DNA of 38,745 nucleotides from Alphaproteobacteria bacterium (GCA_004292755.1 RDXE01000061.1:1-38745), one strand, 5' to 3'. Counted from the first letter of the stretch, positions 17,704-28,392 are shown. The notes: generated by a model not told the origin, from the letters alone. Numbers and translations are program-made.

Positions 17704-18897
17704 ATGTCTGTCCTTCCCACTTCCGCCCACCCTTTCTCCATCGCCGCTGCGTTCGAGCGCTTGGGCACGGAGACGGCCTTTGAAGTTCTGGCCCGTGCCA
17801 AGGCACTGGAGGATCAAGGCCGCTCCATCCTCAATCTCGGTATTGGGCAGCCGGACTTCCCGACGCCGGAGCACATTGTGGACGCCGCGATCAAAGCGCT
17901 GCGCGATGGGCATCACGGCTATACCGGTGCCACTGGCATCCTGGCCCTGCGCGAGGCGGTGTGCCGCGATCTTGATCGCCGCCTGGGGGTGCGCGTCAGC
18001 CCGGAGCAGGTGGTCATCGTGCCCGGCGGCAAGGTCACGATGTACTATGCGATCTCGCTGTTCGGCCAACCGGGGGTGGAGGTGCTGTACCCCAACCCCG
18101 GCTTCCCGATTTATGAGTCACTGATCAAGTTCACTGGTGCCACACCCGTGCCCATCCCGCTGGAGGCGCAGCACGGTTTCGCCCCCTCCGCCGCGGCCGT
18201 GCTGGAGCGGATCACGCCAGCAACCCGGTTGTTGATCTTAAACAGCCCGGCCAACCCAACGGGCGGCGTGATGCCAGCGAGTGAGGTAGCCGCTCTGGCG
18301 GCCGGTCTCGCTGCCCATCCGCACGTCACCATCCTGTCGGATGAAATTTACGGCCAGTTGATCCGCCCCGGCCACCAGCACAAAAGCCTGCTCGCCTGCC
18401 CGGAGGTGGCAGAGCGCACCATCCTGCTGGATGGTTGGTCAAAGACCTACGCGATGACCGGCTGGCGGTTGGGCTATGGGGTGTGGCCGCGCAGCCTGGT
18501 TGCGACGGTGGAGCGGATCGCCGTCAACTCCCACTCCTGCGTCAATACTCCCGCCCAATTTGCTGGCATTGCCGCCCTGGATGGTCCGCAGGACTGTATC
18601 GAAACCATGCGCCACGCGTTTGATCGACGCCAGCAGCGCGTGGTGGCCGGGTTGAATGCCCTGCCCGGCTGGCAGGCGGTGGAGCCTGCTGGTGCGTTCT
18701 ACGCGTTCCCCTCCATCGCCGGGCTTGGCCTGGATGCCCGGACTGCACAGCGTCGCTTGCTGGAGGAGGTAGGCATTGCAACCATCGCAGGCACAAGCTT
18801 TGGCAGCGCTGGCGAGGGCCATATCCGCCTGTCCTGTGCCGCAGCCGATGCCACGATTGAAGAGGCGCTGGCTCGGATTGCCGCATTCCGGGCATGA
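17704..18897 (+). CDS. Class I/II pyridoxal-phosphate aminotransferase
   Basis: A 397-residue fold-type I aminotransferase, cytoplasmic. It shows LNLGIGQPDFPTP near the N-terminus, YTGATGILALREAV, LNSPANPTGGVM (Asn of the PLP pocket), ILSDEIYG (Asp to the pyridine nitrogen), the Schiff-base lysine in GWSKTYAMTGWRLGY (Lys247) and GHIRLSCA (Arg to the substrate carboxylate). It belongs to the aspartate/alanine-type family, but the amino donor and acceptor cannot be told from sequence alone. AGGAG (17695-17699) precedes the ATG at 17704 and decides the start over an in-frame codon at 17674. Confidence 0.9.
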   Translation: MSVLPTSAHPFSIAAAFERLGTETAFEVLARAKALEDQGRSILNLGIGQPDFPTPEHIVDAAIKALRDGHHGYTGATGILALREAVCRDLDRRLGVRVSPEQVVIVPGGKVTMYYAISLFGQPGVEVLYPNPGFPIYESLIKFTGATPVPIPLEAQHGFAPSAAAVLERITPATRLLILNSPANPTGGVMPASEVAALAAGLAAHPHVTILSDEIYGQLIRPGHQHKSLLACPEVAERTILLDGWSKTYAMTGWRLGYGVWPRSLVATVERIAVNSHSCVNTPAQFAGIAALDGPQDCIETMRHAFDRRQQRVVAGLNALPGWQAVEPAGAFYAFPSIAGLGLDARTAQRRLLEEVGIATIAGTSFGSAGEGHIRLSCAAADATIEEALARIAAFRA

Positions 18898-18911
18898 TGC
18901 CTAAAGTTTAA

Positions 18912-19481
<570 letters not shown>

Positions 19482-19677
19482 AGTTCAAAGTGCCGCAGAC
19501 GCGACGCTTGCCAGAGCCAAGCTGGCACCGCTAACCGTCATGCGCCAGACCGTTTGCCGCTGACCCCAAGGGGAGGCGGCGTCTCACAAGCCAGCCTGTC
19601 GGGGTTTCCGCGGGTGTCGGCGACAACCTGGGCAGCGCGGCTCCCCTGCGCTTGCCCGTCAGCATGGGAAAGACGAC

Positions 19678-21087
19678 ATGTCGGACGCAAAGAAGGTCCT
19701 GGAGCTGCTGAAGGAAAACGACGTGAAGTACGTCGATTTCCGGTTCACCGACCCGCGCGGCAAGTGGCAGCACACTGCCCAGCACATCTGCACCGTCGAC
19801 GAGGACATGCTGAACGAAGGCATCATGTTTGACGGTTCGTCGATTGCTGGCTGGAAGGCGATCAACGAGTCCGACATGATCTTGAAGCCGGACCTGTCCA
19901 CCTTCGTGATGGACCCCTTCTCGGCCCAGCCGCAGGCGATCCTGTTCTGCGACGTGTTGGAGCCCTCCACCGGCCAGCCTTACAGCCGTGACCCACGCTC
20001 GATCGCCAAGCGCGCCGAAGCCTACATGAAGGAAGCGGGCATTGGTGATACCGCCGTGTTCGGTCCGGAAGCAGAATTCTTCGTGTTCGACGATGTCCGC
20101 TTCAAGACCGGCATGAACGAGGGCTACTACTTCCTGGACAGCGAAGAAGGCCCGTACAATTCCGGTCGCGCCTATGAAGATGGCAACCTTGGCCATCGTC
20201 CGGGCATCAAGGGCGGCTACTTCCCGGTCCCGCCGGTTGACAGCGGCACGGATCTGCGCGCCGAGATGGTCACCGTCCTCGACGACATGGGCGTCGACGT
20301 GGAAAAGCACCACCATGAAGTGGCGCCGTCCCAGCACGAACTTGGCATCAAGTTCTCCACGCTGGTGAGCACCGCCGACAACATGCAGAAGTACAAGTAC
20401 GTCGTGCACATGGTTGCTGCCAACTACGGCAAGTCCGCCACGTTCATGCCGAAGCCGATCTACAAGGACAACGGGTCAGGCATGCACGTCCACCAGTCGA
20501 TCTGGAAGGATGGCAAGCCGCTGTTCGCTGGCAACCAGTATGCCGATTTGTCGGAACTGGCGCTGTACTACATCGGCGGCATCATCAAGCACGCCAAGGC
20601 GATCAATGCGTTCAGCAACCCGACCACCAACAGCTACAAGCGTTTGGTGCCGGGCTACGAGGCGCCGGTGTTGCTGGCCTACTCGTCCCGCAACCGCTCG
20701 GCGTCCTGCCGCATCCCGTTCTCGGCCAGCCCGAAGGGCAAGCGCGTTGAAGTGCGCTTCCCGGACCCGCTTGCCAACCCGTACCTCGCCTACGCCGCCA
20801 TGCTGATGGCTGGTCTGGATGGCATCCAGAACAAGATCCACCCGGGTCAGGCGATGGACAAGAACCTGTACGACCTGCCGCCCGAAGAGCTGGCCAAGGT
20901 CCCGACGGTGTGCGGCTCGCTGCGCGAGGCGCTGGAAAGCCTGGACAAGGATCGCGCCTTCCTGAAGAAGGGCGACGTGTTCACCGACGACCAGATCGAC
21001 AGCTACATCGCGCTGAAGATGGAAGAGGTGGAGCGGTTCGAGACCACTCCGCACCCGGTCGAGTTTGAAATGTACTACTCCGGCTAA
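19678..21087 (+). CDS. glnA: Glutamine synthetase type I
   Basis: A 469-residue type I glutamine synthetase that makes glutamine from glutamate, ammonia and ATP as a dodecamer in the cytoplasm. It has [17 protein letters not shown] and [18 protein letters not shown] near the N-terminus, the metal and glutamate-binding segment [12 protein letters not shown], the ATP-site motif [26 protein letters not shown], and the adenylylation-site segment [10 protein letters not shown] with Tyr398 (Tyr397 without the first Met). The adenylylation tyrosine means GlnE-type control is available. GGGAAAG lies shortly before the ATG. The 196-base gap from glnB contains no further gene and could hold its own promoter; no clear sigma-54 site was seen there. 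Confidence 0.98.
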   Translation: MSDAKKVLELLKENDVKYVDFRFTDPRGKWQHTAQHICTVDEDMLNEGIMFDGSSIAGWKAINESDMILKPDLSTFVMDPFSAQPQAILFCDVLEPSTGQPYSRDPRSIAKRAEAYMKEAGIGDTAVFGPEAEFFVFDDVRFKTGMNEGYYFLDSEEGPYNSGRAYEDGNLGHRPGIKGGYFPVPPVDSGTDLRAEMVTVLDDMGVDVEKHHHEVAPSQHELGIKFSTLVSTADNMQKYKYVVHMVAANYGKSATFMPKPIYKDNGSGMHVHQSIWKDGKPLFAGNQYADLSELALYYIGGIIKHAKAINAFSNPTTNSYKRLVPGYEAPVLLAYSSRNRSASCRIPFSASPKGKRVEVRFPDPLANPYLAYAAMLMAGLDGIQNKIHPGQAMDKNLYDLPPEELAKVPTVCGSLREALESLDKDRAFLKKGDVFTDDQIDSYIALKMEEVERFETTPHPVEFEMYYSG

Positions 21088-21118
21088 TCCCATTCACGGG
21101 ATCAGTCGCGTGTGATGA

Positions 21119-21152
21119 CAGCCCTGGCAGCGGGTAACCGCGGCCAGGGCTG
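21119..21152 (+). terminator. Hairpin downstream of glnA, probable terminator
   Basis: CAGCCCTGG (21119-21127) pairs with CCAGGGCTG (21144-21152) in a 9-bp stem, and the loop holds a second short stem GCGG/CCGC around GTAA. It starts 31 bases after the glnA stop. A clear T-run is missing (CTGTCGTTCTGG follows), so termination efficiency is uncertain. Confidence 0.5.
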
Positions 21153-21318
21153 CTGTCGTTCTGGCAGAGCCGCTGGCGTCCACGACGATGCTGGTGTGAT
21201 CCGTTTTGGCACAGTCGCCCAAGCCGTCGCGGATGCCATTGCAAAAATCTATGGATTTCTTGCGTCTACCGCGGCACCTTGATCCGACGCCTTACTTGCC
21301 ACAGGACGGACCTACCCC

Positions 21319-21951
21319 ATGGCCGTTTCCCGGACCGGCCTCGCATCGAAGCAGTCGAGCCCGAATGCCAGTCGGTTTCGGGATAAGCGATACACGATTC
21401 CCGTGTTGTCGATCGATTTGTTCGCCAAAGTGTACCAAACGGTGTTTTGGTCCACACAGCAGATGCTGTTGCCGCAATTCGAAGAGGTGATGCTGGACGA
21501 CAAAACCCCCGTCCCCGCGGTCGTTCAAGTGGATGGCAGCACCAAGTTTGGGTTGTTCCGCGTGATCCCAAAGCGGATTCACGCCGACAAGAAAATCGGC
21601 ATCTTCCAAGTGACTGATCTGTCGTCTGATGCCCAGGAATTGATGGCGCGGTACGACAAGCCGACAACCAAAGGCGATGGCAGTCAGACTGTACCCTTGA
21701 AGATTATTTTACCGGCCGAGACGGTGAACTGGTCATTCTCCGGTATGTTGCTGCAGAACTTCCGCGGCACGGCGAATTCTGGTGATGTGATCAACGGTGT
21801 GATCCGGGTGCCCCGCACGCAGCACAAGGGCACCTTCTCGTGCAACGTCATCCGTCATACCCCGGAACGGCACCGTTTGGCGTTGAAGTTCTCCAGCCTT
21901 CCCGACGACACCTTCGCCCTGTTGGAAGAAGCCATCAAGAAGCAGGCCTAG
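21319..21951 (+). CDS. PilZ-like domain protein (divergent)
   Basis: A 210-residue soluble protein. The C-terminal part (about 120-205) reads like a PilZ barrel: NWSFSG at 137-142 fits the [D/N]xSxxG half of the c-di-GMP-binding signature, followed by alternating strands and a terminal helix LLEEAIKK. The other half of the signature, RxxxR just before the barrel, is not present; basic residues occur only near residues 19-24 (RFRDKR). Binding of c-di-GMP is therefore doubtful. The N-terminal 115 residues are not recognised. The ATG at 21319 has AGGACGGA upstream. It is convergent with the Cys-cluster gene, with nine bases between the stops. Confidence 0.6.
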   Translation: MAVSRTGLASKQSSPNASRFRDKRYTIPVLSIDLFAKVYQTVFWSTQQMLLPQFEEVMLDDKTPVPAVVQVDGSTKFGLFRVIPKRIHADKKIGIFQVTDLSSDAQELMARYDKPTTKGDGSQTVPLKIILPAETVNWSFSGMLLQNFRGTANSGDVINGVIRVPRTQHKGTFSCNVIRHTPERHRLALKFSSLPDDTFALLEEAIKKQA

Positions 21952-21960
21952 TGCCTCGGC

Positions 21961-22752
21961 CTATTGTTTCGGGAAGGGTTTGAACACCCGCTCGCCCTGC
22001 AGCCAGCGATCAATGACACTCGGGTCAGCCAGGATCATCGCAACCGCGCTGATCAACTCCACGGTGTCAGCCTGTAACCGCCTGGCAGCCAACCCATCAG
22101 CGATGCCGCTGACGATGCCGGTGCGGATCACCTGAGGGGTGGCAGGCATCTTGATCGGCTGTGGTTTGCCGCCACTGGACACTGATTCCAGGTCCCTCCG
22201 ACAGGCTGCGGCCGAGGTGGCGTAGGTAGAGCGGCAGGCAAGCGGTCGATCTGGATACTGGCTGCAGCTTTCCGCCTCCAACAACGGGCAGGCAATCGCC
22301 TGCGCCTGCCGACGCAGTGGGGACAAGCCTTGGATGGCCGCAGCTGTCGCTGCGAATCGTTCCCTCATGGCAGCATGATCGGAGCGCTGAGTGATGGCCT
22401 CGGCCAAGGCGATCGCTTCCGGTATGGTGATCTCAACACTGTTTCGGCAGCAAAACGCACACCCGGCAGCGCAAGCGATCGCCGCCCGCTCCGCCTGACC
22501 AGTGGTGGAGGCAGCAAAGGCCGCCTCGGTCTGGCCTTCCAAGGTCTGGGTCAGGCTGTGGACCAGCGCGGCGAAGGCAGCGGCATCCCGCTGCGCGGGC
22601 AGGCCATCTGCCACCGCAGCCGACACGGCCCGCCCCAGGGCTGCCAGAAACTGGTCCACTTCAGGCGGAACACGGATCATTTCGCGACCGACTTGAACCA
22701 AACGCCCGCGCCCCGCATGGTTTTGTGGACGTGGCGGTTGACGTGGCGTCAT
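21961..22752 (-). CDS. YkgJ-family cysteine-cluster protein (putative Zn/Fe chelating)
   Basis: A protein of 263 residues from the ATG at 22752, or 239 from the ATG at 22680. It carries the family pattern of clustered cysteines: CAAGCAFCC, then ACPLLEAESC and DRPLACR, which is the putative zinc- or iron-chelating CxxxCxxCC domain. Some members are linked to flagellin N-methylation, but most are uncharacterised. AGGAG stands 11 bases before the 22752 ATG, somewhat far, so the start is uncertain. It is divergent from the dipeptidase gene with 44 bases between the starts. Confidence 0.8.
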   Translation of the reverse strand: MTPRQPPRPQNHAGRGRLVQVGREMIRVPPEVDQFLAALGRAVSAAVADGLPAQRDAAAFAALVHSLTQTLEGQTEAAFAASTTGQAERAAIACAAGCAFCCRNSVEITIPEAIALAEAITQRSDHAAMRERFAATAAAIQGLSPLRRQAQAIACPLLEAESCSQYPDRPLACRSTYATSAAACRRDLESVSSGGKPQPIKMPATPQVIRTGIVSGIADGLAARRLQADTVELISAVAMILADPSVIDRWLQGERVFKPFPKQ

Positions 22753-22796
22753 TCCAGTCGATCTCCTGTGCTTACCGCTTGGAAGGTTCCCCCACG

Positions 22797-23789
22797 ATGG
22801 TGGATGCAACTCGTCTGCACGCCGACAGCCTCGTGTGGGATGCCCATTCCTGCCTGCCGCTGCGCGGTGACGTCAATCTTGGTGTGTTGGAGCGCCATCG
22901 CCGCGCAGGTGTCAACCACGTCTCCATCAATGTCGGGATGGATTTCAACCCGCTGGCCCAGGTGATCCGCACGCTGGCGGGTTTTCGCCACCAGATCGCG
23001 CAGCATCCTGAACAGTTCGTCCTCGGCACCGACCTTGCCGCCATTGAGGCTGCGCGCGCCGCAAGTCGCCTGTCGATTGCCTTTGATCTGGAAGGCTCGA
23101 TGATGCTGGAAGACGACCTCGCCATGGTCGGCCTCTATCGCGACCTCGGCGTTCGCCAGATGCATTTGGCGTACAATCGCAACAACAGCGTCTCGGCTGG
23201 GTGCCATGATGAGGATCGCGGCCTCACTGCCTTCGGGCGCGAGGTGGTCCGCGAGGTGCAAGCCCGAGGCATTCTGTTGGACCTGTCCCATTCCGGCGTT
23301 CGGGCCAGTTTGGAGATTGTGGAGCAGGCCAGTCGCCCGGTCGTGTTCTCCCATGCCAATGCTCACCACCTAACCCCGCATGCGCGCAATGCGCGCGATG
23401 AGCAGATCGACGCGGTTGCGGCCACTGGTGGCGTGATCGGCATCACTGGGGTCAGCTTGTTCCTGGGCGACCCGGCAGCTGGCACCGAGGCGATGATCCG
23501 CCACATCGAGTATGTGGCGGATCGGGTCGGCTGGCAGCATGTCGGCTTGGGGCTGGATTTCAACTTCCTCGACGGCGTCGATGATCGCCCCGCTGAATTC
23601 GACGCGCGCCGCTGGTGGCCCGATGGCAACGGCTATGGTCCGGGCATGCACTTTGCGACGCCTGAGCAGCTTCCGGAAATCACAGCCGGGCTGGTCGCAC
23701 GCGGCTGGCCCGCCGATGCCATTCAGGGTGTGTTGGGGGAGAATTTCCGCCGGGTCGCTGCCCGCGCCTGGGGCTCGCCAACCCCCTAA
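22797..23789 (+). CDS. Membrane dipeptidase-like protein, peptidase family M19
   Basis: A 330-residue metallohydrolase of the renal dipeptidase (M19) family with the TIM-barrel metal ligands mostly kept: His17 in WDAHSCLP, Glu99 in FDLEGSM, His165 in LDLSH, His186 in FSHANA, and Asp254 in GLGLDFN. In classical members the first motif is HxD; here it is His-Ser-Cys, so one ligand is replaced by Cys19. There is no signal peptide, so the protein is predicted to be cytoplasmic. The ATG at 22797 has GGAAGG ten bases upstream. It is convergent with the SDR gene (18 bases between stops). Substrate is unknown. Confidence 0.88.
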   Translation: MVDATRLHADSLVWDAHSCLPLRGDVNLGVLERHRRAGVNHVSINVGMDFNPLAQVIRTLAGFRHQIAQHPEQFVLGTDLAAIEAARAASRLSIAFDLEGSMMLEDDLAMVGLYRDLGVRQMHLAYNRNNSVSAGCHDEDRGLTAFGREVVREVQARGILLDLSHSGVRASLEIVEQASRPVVFSHANAHHLTPHARNARDEQIDAVAATGGVIGITGVSLFLGDPAAGTEAMIRHIEYVADRVGWQHVGLGLDFNFLDGVDDRPAEFDARRWWPDGNGYGPGMHFATPEQLPEITAGLVARGWPADAIQGVLGENFRRVAARAWGSPTP

Positions 23790-23807
23790 CCAGCAGGCTG
23801 AATGGGC

Positions 23808-24578
23808 TTACGCCCACCCAGCATCCACGGTGAAATTCTGCCCAGTGACCATCCGGCTGTCATCCGCTGCCAGCCATAGGACCATGCGCGCCAAGTCCTC
23901 CGGCAGCAGGCGCGCCTTCAGGCACTGCCCCTCCAGCATGCGGGCCTCACCTTCCGGGGTAAGCCAGAGCTTGATCTGTCGCTCGGTCATCACCCAGCCG
24001 GGAATCACGCAGTTCACGCGGATCTTCTGGGGGCCGAAGTCGCGGGCGAGACCGGTGGTCAACCCCTCCACTGCTGCCTTGGCGGTCACGTACACCGGCA
24101 TCCCGCCCTGCTTCAAATGCCACGAGATCGAGCCGAAGTTGATGATTGACCCGCCACCGGCCGCTGCCATCTCGGGCTGAACCGCCTGGGCTGCGAAAAA
24201 CTGGTGGCGCAGGTTGACCGCCATGCGCTGGTCCCAATAGTCCGCTGTCACACTGTCCCAGCTGTGGCGGTCATCGCTGGCAGCGTTGTTGACCAGTACG
24301 CGCACCGGACCAATCTCCGCTGCCAGCGCGGCGATCGTGGCCTTCAGGCTGGCGATATCGGTCAAATCGCAGCGCTGATACACCGGCACCGTGTGCCCGC
24401 GGGCGCGGATCGCCTCCACCAGTGCCGTCGCCGCACTGTCGGCGATATCCACAAAACCAACCTTGGCGCCTTGGGCGGCGAAGTGCTCCACCACCGACGC
24501 ACCGATGCCAGTGGCACCACCAGTCACAAGAACTCCCAGTCCCTCCAGGGAGGGATAGCGGGCATCAATCGGCATCAT
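23808..24578 (-). CDS. SDR oxidoreductase resembling NAD-dependent D-xylose 1-dehydrogenase
   Basis: A 256-residue short-chain dehydrogenase. It has the cofactor motif TGGATGIG (19-26), acidic Asp44 after the second strand (favouring NAD over NADP), VLVNNA (94-99), catalytic Ser150, Tyr163 and Lys167 (YVTAK), and the C-terminal DAGWA. Long stretches such as RCDL, DDRHSWDSVTADYWDQRMAVN and INFGSISWHL match my memory of Caulobacter XylB, the first enzyme of the oxidative xylose pathway. No other xylose genes are nearby, so the sugar substrate is an inference. Two ATGs lie side by side at 24575 and 24578. It starts five bases after the stop of the FliL-like gene. Confidence 0.85.
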   Translation of the reverse strand: MMPIDARYPSLEGLGVLVTGGATGIGASVVEHFAAQGAKVGFVDIADSAATALVEAIRARGHTVPVYQRCDLTDIASLKATIAALAAEIGPVRVLVNNAASDDRHSWDSVTADYWDQRMAVNLRHQFFAAQAVQPEMAAAGGGSIINFGSISWHLKQGGMPVYVTAKAAVEGLTTGLARDFGPQKIRVNCVIPGWVMTERQIKLWLTPEGEARMLEGQCLKARLLPEDLARMVLWLAADDSRMVTGQNFTVDAGWA

Positions 24579-24583
24579 GGGAA

Positions 24584-25018
24584 TCAGCTCCGGCGGGCCA
24601 GGGTCACGTTGGTGAGCAAGATGTCCGAGGGGTAGATGCTTAAGGGCGCCAGCACCTCGTCCCGCAGGATTTCTTTCAACAGCTCGTGCCCACGGGCACC
24701 GCCGAAGTCCTGCGCCAAGCGTGCCGTCACGGCGGTGTTGAGACGATCCTGGATGGCGGGGCGATGGCGACGCATCAGCGTGGCATTGGCCTCATCCACT
24801 TCCACGGCATACAGCACAGTCAGTTGCTGCATGCCATGCCAGTAGTCTTTCACCTGAAACCGCATCGGGCCGAGTGGCACCATTTGCGGCCCTTTGGGAG
24901 TTTGGGCGGCAGCAGACGCCGCCCCGCCAACGGCAAGCGCCGTGACGCCGATCAGGGCAGCGCGCCGACTGAGCCTGTCAGCCCTGGCCCCGCCACCGAT
25001 ACGCATCGCCGTGCTCAT
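24584..25018 (-). CDS. Exported FliL-like hypothetical protein
   Basis: A 144-residue protein with an N-terminal export signal: SRRAALIGVTALAVGGAASAAAQ, whose paired Arg before the hydrophobic core suggests the Tat route, though Sec is possible. The mature part (LTVLYAVEVDEANATLMRRH, a helical middle, LLKEILRDEVLAPL and ILLTNVTLAR at the end) resembles the periplasmic stomatin-like domain of FliL, but without the FliL membrane helix arrangement and far from any flagellar gene. I treat the similarity as structural only. The ATG at 25018 was chosen; a GTG at 25030 would add four residues. It probably forms a two-gene operon with the SDR. Confidence 0.65.
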   Translation of the reverse strand: MSTAMRIGGGARADRLSRRAALIGVTALAVGGAASAAAQTPKGPQMVPLGPMRFQVKDYWHGMQQLTVLYAVEVDEANATLMRRHRPAIQDRLNTAVTARLAQDFGGARGHELLKEILRDEVLAPLSIYPSDILLTNVTLARRS

Positions 25019-25074
25019 GCCCCGTGTCACTCCCCCTGCTGGACGGCGCTAGTGTGCCGCAACCTTGTGCCAAG

Positions 25075-25755
25075 TCAAAGGGCTGCGATACGACCTTCGC
25101 GCAAGGTGACGATCCGGTCCATCGACTGCGCGAGGTCAAGATTGTGCGTGGCGATCAAGGCCGCCAGCCCAGCCGTCTGCACAAGCTCGCGCAAGGTGTC
25201 GAACACCGAGGCCGCCGTGCCCGGGTCCAGGTTTCCCGTCGGCTCGTCGGCCAGCAGCAGACTTGGCCGATTGGCCAGCGCGCGCACGATTGCGACCCGC
25301 TGTTGTTCGCCACCGGACAAGCGCGCCGGCCGGTGGCTCAAGCGCCCCGCCAATCCAACGGCGGTTAACAGGGCCGTCGCCCGCTCACCGGCAGCGCGCC
25401 GTCCCACTCCGGCCAGCATCTGCGGCAACACAACATTCTCGAGGGCGGAGAATTCGGGCAGCAGGTGGTGGAACTGATAGACAAAGCCAATATGGCTGCG
25501 GCGCAGCTTGGTTCGCCCACTGTCCGACAGGCCAGCTGCTTCCACTCCCCCGATGCGGATGGAACCGCCGTCTGGCTTCTCCAGCAAGCCTGCCGCGTGC
25601 AGCAGGGTCGACTTGCCAGTGCCCGACGGGGCGACCAAGGCCACCAACTCGCCGGGTCGGACGGATAGGTCGACGCCGCGCAACACCTCCAGCCGCCCCG
25701 CGCCCGTTGGGTAGCTGCGCGTCAGGCCAGTGATGACAAGGCCCGCCTCACTCAT
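25075..25755 (-). CDS. lolD: Lipoprotein-releasing ABC transporter ATPase LolD
   Basis: A 226-residue ABC ATPase with Walker [10 protein letters not shown] (42-50), Q-loop region [21 protein letters not shown], signature LSGGEQQR (about 145) and Walker [13 protein letters not shown]. The [11 protein letters not shown] stretch is typical of LolD and the related MacB-type ATPases. It powers extraction of outer-membrane lipoproteins from the inner membrane with LolC/E. Its start overlaps the end of the permease gene by eight bases, so the two are translationally coupled. It is the last gene of this transcript. Confidence 0.94.
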   Translation of the reverse strand: MSEAGLVITGLTRSYPTGAGRLEVLRGVDLSVRPGELVALVAPSGTGKSTLLHAAGLLEKPDGGSIRIGGVEAAGLSDSGRTKLRRSHIGFVYQFHHLLPEFSALENVVLPQMLAGVGRRAAGERATALLTAVGLAGRLSHRPARLSGGEQQRVAIVRALANRPSLLLADEPTGNLDPGTAASVFDTLRELVQTAGLAALIATHNLDLAQSMDRIVTLREGRIAAL

Positions 25756-26992
25756 AGCGCAGCGCCTCCACGGGATCGAGGCGAGCCGCCCGCCAACTGG
25801 GATAGAGCGTAGCGAGAACCGACAGGCCGAGAGCCATCAGCACAACCTGGATCACTTCGTTCCAGTCCAACCGCGCCGGCAGCCTGGACAGGAAGTAGAT
25901 TTCCGCGGCAAACAAGTTGGTGCCGGTCAACCCCTCCAACCATTGGCGGATCGACTCGATGTTGGTGGCGAAGGCCACCCCCAGGCACAGGCCGGCCAGC
26001 GTGCCAATCGCCCCCACCGAAAACCCTGCGAGAAAGAAAATGCGCATCACCGTGCCGCGGCTGGCGCCCATGGTGCGCAGGATCGCGATGTCCCGCCCCT
26101 TATCCTTCACCAACATGATCATCGAGCTGATGATGTTGAAGGCTGCCACCAGGATGATCAGCGTCAGGATCAGGAACATCACGTTCCGCTCAACCTGCAA
26201 GGCATTGAAAAAGCTGGCATTGGTGCGCTGCCAATCCAGCACACGGATGGTGCGCGGATCCAGCATCCAGATTGCGTCTGACAGGAATGGCGCCTGATCG
26301 GCATTGGCCAACAACACTTCTATGTTGGTGGCCCCGTCCGGCACGCGGAAGAAGGCTTGGGCAGCCTGGAAGGGCATGTAGACGTAGGTATTGTCGTACT
26401 CAAACATGCCAACTTCGAACACCGCCGCCACCTGGAACGACACGAGGCGGGGCACCGTGCCAAAGGGCGTGGGATTGCCGCGCGGCGAGATCAAGGTGAT
26501 CTGATCGCCAACCGTCACGCCCATGCGCTGGGCCATGCGCAGACCGATCAGCAACCCGTCATCGCCCATAGCGTCGATCCGACCGAGCTTCACGGCCGAG
26601 GCAATGGTCTGGCGGGCGTGCAAGTCGCCGGCTCGCATGCCACGCACCAGGGCCCCGGAGGAGACGCCATTCGCAGTCGCCATCACTTGGCCCTCGATCA
26701 TGGGCGAGGCCGAGACAACACCGGCAAGGCCGCGGATGCGCTGGGCCAGGGCATCGGGGTCTGGGATCGATTGCCCAGCATTGGCGGCGACTGAGATATG
26801 GCCGTTGAGCCCCAGAATTCGGCCCAGCAACTCGGCGCGGAAGCCATTCATCACCGCCATCACGATGATCAGGGTCGCGACACCAAGCGCAATGCCCAGC
26901 AGCGAGAACCACGCGATCACCGAGATAAATCCCTCTTGCCGACGCGCGCGCAAGTAGCGCATTGCGACCAGCCGTTCGACCGCCTGGATCAT
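25748..26992 (-). CDS. lolC: Lipoprotein-releasing system permease LolC/LolE
   Basis: A 414-residue inner-membrane permease of the LolC/E type. A first transmembrane helix (about 25-48, [28 protein letters not shown]) is followed by a large periplasmic domain (about 50-265), then three C-terminal helices, with the family signature [23 protein letters not shown] before the third and the ending [10 protein letters not shown]. Alphaproteobacteria use one LolC/E-type protein as a homodimer. The frame is open 71 codons upstream, but the ATG at 26992 ([17 protein letters not shown]) is the family start. It lies 80 bases after proS and overlaps lolD. Confidence 0.94.
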   Translation of the reverse strand: MIQAVERLVAMRYLRARRQEGFISVIAWFSLLGIALGVATLIIVMAVMNGFRAELLGRILGLNGHISVAANAGQSIPDPDALAQRIRGLAGVVSASPMIEGQVMATANGVSSGALVRGMRAGDLHARQTIASAVKLGRIDAMGDDGLLIGLRMAQRMGVTVGDQITLISPRGNPTPFGTVPRLVSFQVAAVFEVGMFEYDNTYVYMPFQAAQAFFRVPDGATNIEVLLANADQAPFLSDAIWMLDPRTIRVLDWQRTNASFFNALQVERNVMFLILTLIILVAAFNIISSMIMLVKDKGRDIAILRTMGASRGTVMRIFFLAGFSVGAIGTLAGLCLGVAFATNIESIRQWLEGLTGTNLFAAEIYFLSRLPARLDWNEVIQVVLMALGLSVLATLYPSWRAARLDPVEALRYE

Positions 26993-27072
26993 CCCCTGCC
27001 CTCTGCCTGCTCGTTCTCCAGTCCCAGAACCACTCCACCTGCGTGGGTGGCGAGGCGGACGTCCGCTGGTGC

Positions 27073-28392
27073 TTAGGTGGCACCCCCCGAGAGCAGGGCG
27101 TTGACTGCGGCTTCTGCCGAAATCTCCTGCTTCTCGCCGGTGCGTCGCCGCTTCAGCTCCACCGTGCCAGCCTTGACCCCGCGCGGGCCGATCTGGATTT
27201 GCCATGGCAAACCAATCAGATCGAGGTCGGCCAGCTTTTCCCCAGCGCGGGCGTCCCGGTCGTCATACAGCACGTCCAGGCCTGCGTCGGTGAGTTGTTG
27301 GTAAATCCCGTCTGCGGCTGCGTCGCATGCCTCATCGCCCTGGCGCAGATTGGCCAGGCCGACATGGAAAGGCGCGACGGGATCGGGCCAGACAATTCCG
27401 GCGTCATCATGGCTTGCCTCGATGATCGCACCGACCAAGCGCGAGACACCGATGCCATAGGACCCCATTTCCACGGGCACCAGTTGACCCTCCTGGTTGG
27501 TCACCATGGCCCCCAGGGGCTTGGAGTACTTCGTACCGAAGTAGAAGATGTGCCCCACTTCGATGCCGCGGGCAGCCACCAACTGGTCGGCGGGGATGGC
27601 GTCTGGATCGTGCTTTTCTTCTGTCGCAGCATAGAGATCGGTGTACTTCTTCACCAGAGGTGCCAAGTCGCTGTCAAAGTCGACAGCTTCTTCCAGCACA
27701 TCCATTTCCAGCCAGCGCTTGTCGCAGAACACGCCCGATTCCCCGGTGTCGGCCAGCACAATGAACTCGTGGCTCAAGTCCCCACCGATCGGACCGGTGT
27801 CAGCGCGCATCGGGATCGCCTTCAAGCCCAGGCGGGCGAAAGTGCGCAGATAGGCCACAAACATCTTGTTGTACGCAGTGCGGGCAGCGGCAGCATCCAA
27901 ATCGAAGGAATACGCGTCCTTCATCAAGAATTCGCGTCCACGCATCACGCCAAAGCGCGGACGCACCTCGTCGCGGAACTTCCACTGGATGTGGTAGAGG
28001 TTGAGCGGCAGGGTGCGATAGCTTTTGACGAATTGGCGGACAATGTCGGTGATCATTTCCTCATTGGTCGGCCCGTACAGCATCTCCCGCTCGTGGCGAT
28101 CAATGATCCGCAGCATTTCCTTGCCGTAGTCGTCATAGCGGCCAGAGCGGCGCCACAGCTCCGCCGACTGGATGGTCGGCATCAGCACCTCAATGGCGCC
28201 GGAAGCGTTCTGCTCCTCCCGCACCACTTGCTCGATCCGGCTCAGCACCCGGTGGCCGAGGGGCAGCCAGGAGTAGATCCCAGCGCTTTCCTGGCGAATC
28301 ATGCCGGCCCGCAGCATCAAGCGGTGGGAGGCGATTTGCGCCTCCTGAGGGGTTTCTTTCAGAGTCGGCAGGAAGTAGCGGGTCAGGCGCAT
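27073..28392 (-). CDS. proS: Proline-tRNA ligase, short alphaproteobacterial type without editing insertion
   Basis: A 439-residue class II synthetase that charges tRNA-Pro. Motif 1 is near the N-terminus ([13 protein letters not shown]), [10 protein letters not shown] and [26 protein letters not shown] form motif 2, and [18 protein letters not shown] is motif 3; the C-terminal anticodon-binding domain contains [21 protein letters not shown]. The bacterial long form has about 570 residues because of the INS editing domain; here motif 2 runs directly into motif 3, so INS is absent, as is usual in alphaproteobacteria. The ATG at 28392 ([15 protein letters not shown]) is the family start; the frame is open 50 codons further up. 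Confidence 0.96.
   Translation of the reverse strand: MRLTRYFLPTLKETPQEAQIASHRLMLRAGMIRQESAGIYSWLPLGHRVLSRIEQVVREEQNASGAIEVLMPTIQSAELWRRSGRYDDYGKEMLRIIDRHEREMLYGPTNEEMITDIVRQFVKSYRTLPLNLYHIQWKFRDEVRPRFGVMRGREFLMKDAYSFDLDAAAARTAYNKMFVAYLRTFARLGLKAIPMRADTGPIGGDLSHEFIVLADTGESGVFCDKRWLEMDVLEEAVDFDSDLAPLVKKYTDLYAATEEKHDPDAIPADQLVAARGIEVGHIFYFGTKYSKPLGAMVTNQEGQLVPVEMGSYGIGVSRLVGAIIEASHDDAGIVWPDPVAPFHVGLANLRQGDEACDAAADGIYQQLTDAGLDVLYDDRDARAGEKLADLDLIGLPWQIQIGPRGVKAGTVELKRRRTGEKQEISAEAAVNALLSGGAT

Noticed and set aside
19482-19677. Second sigma-54 promoter directly before glnA
   Set aside because: TGGCACC occurs near 19521, but ten bases after its GG the sequence is CG and not GC, so the spacing rule fails.
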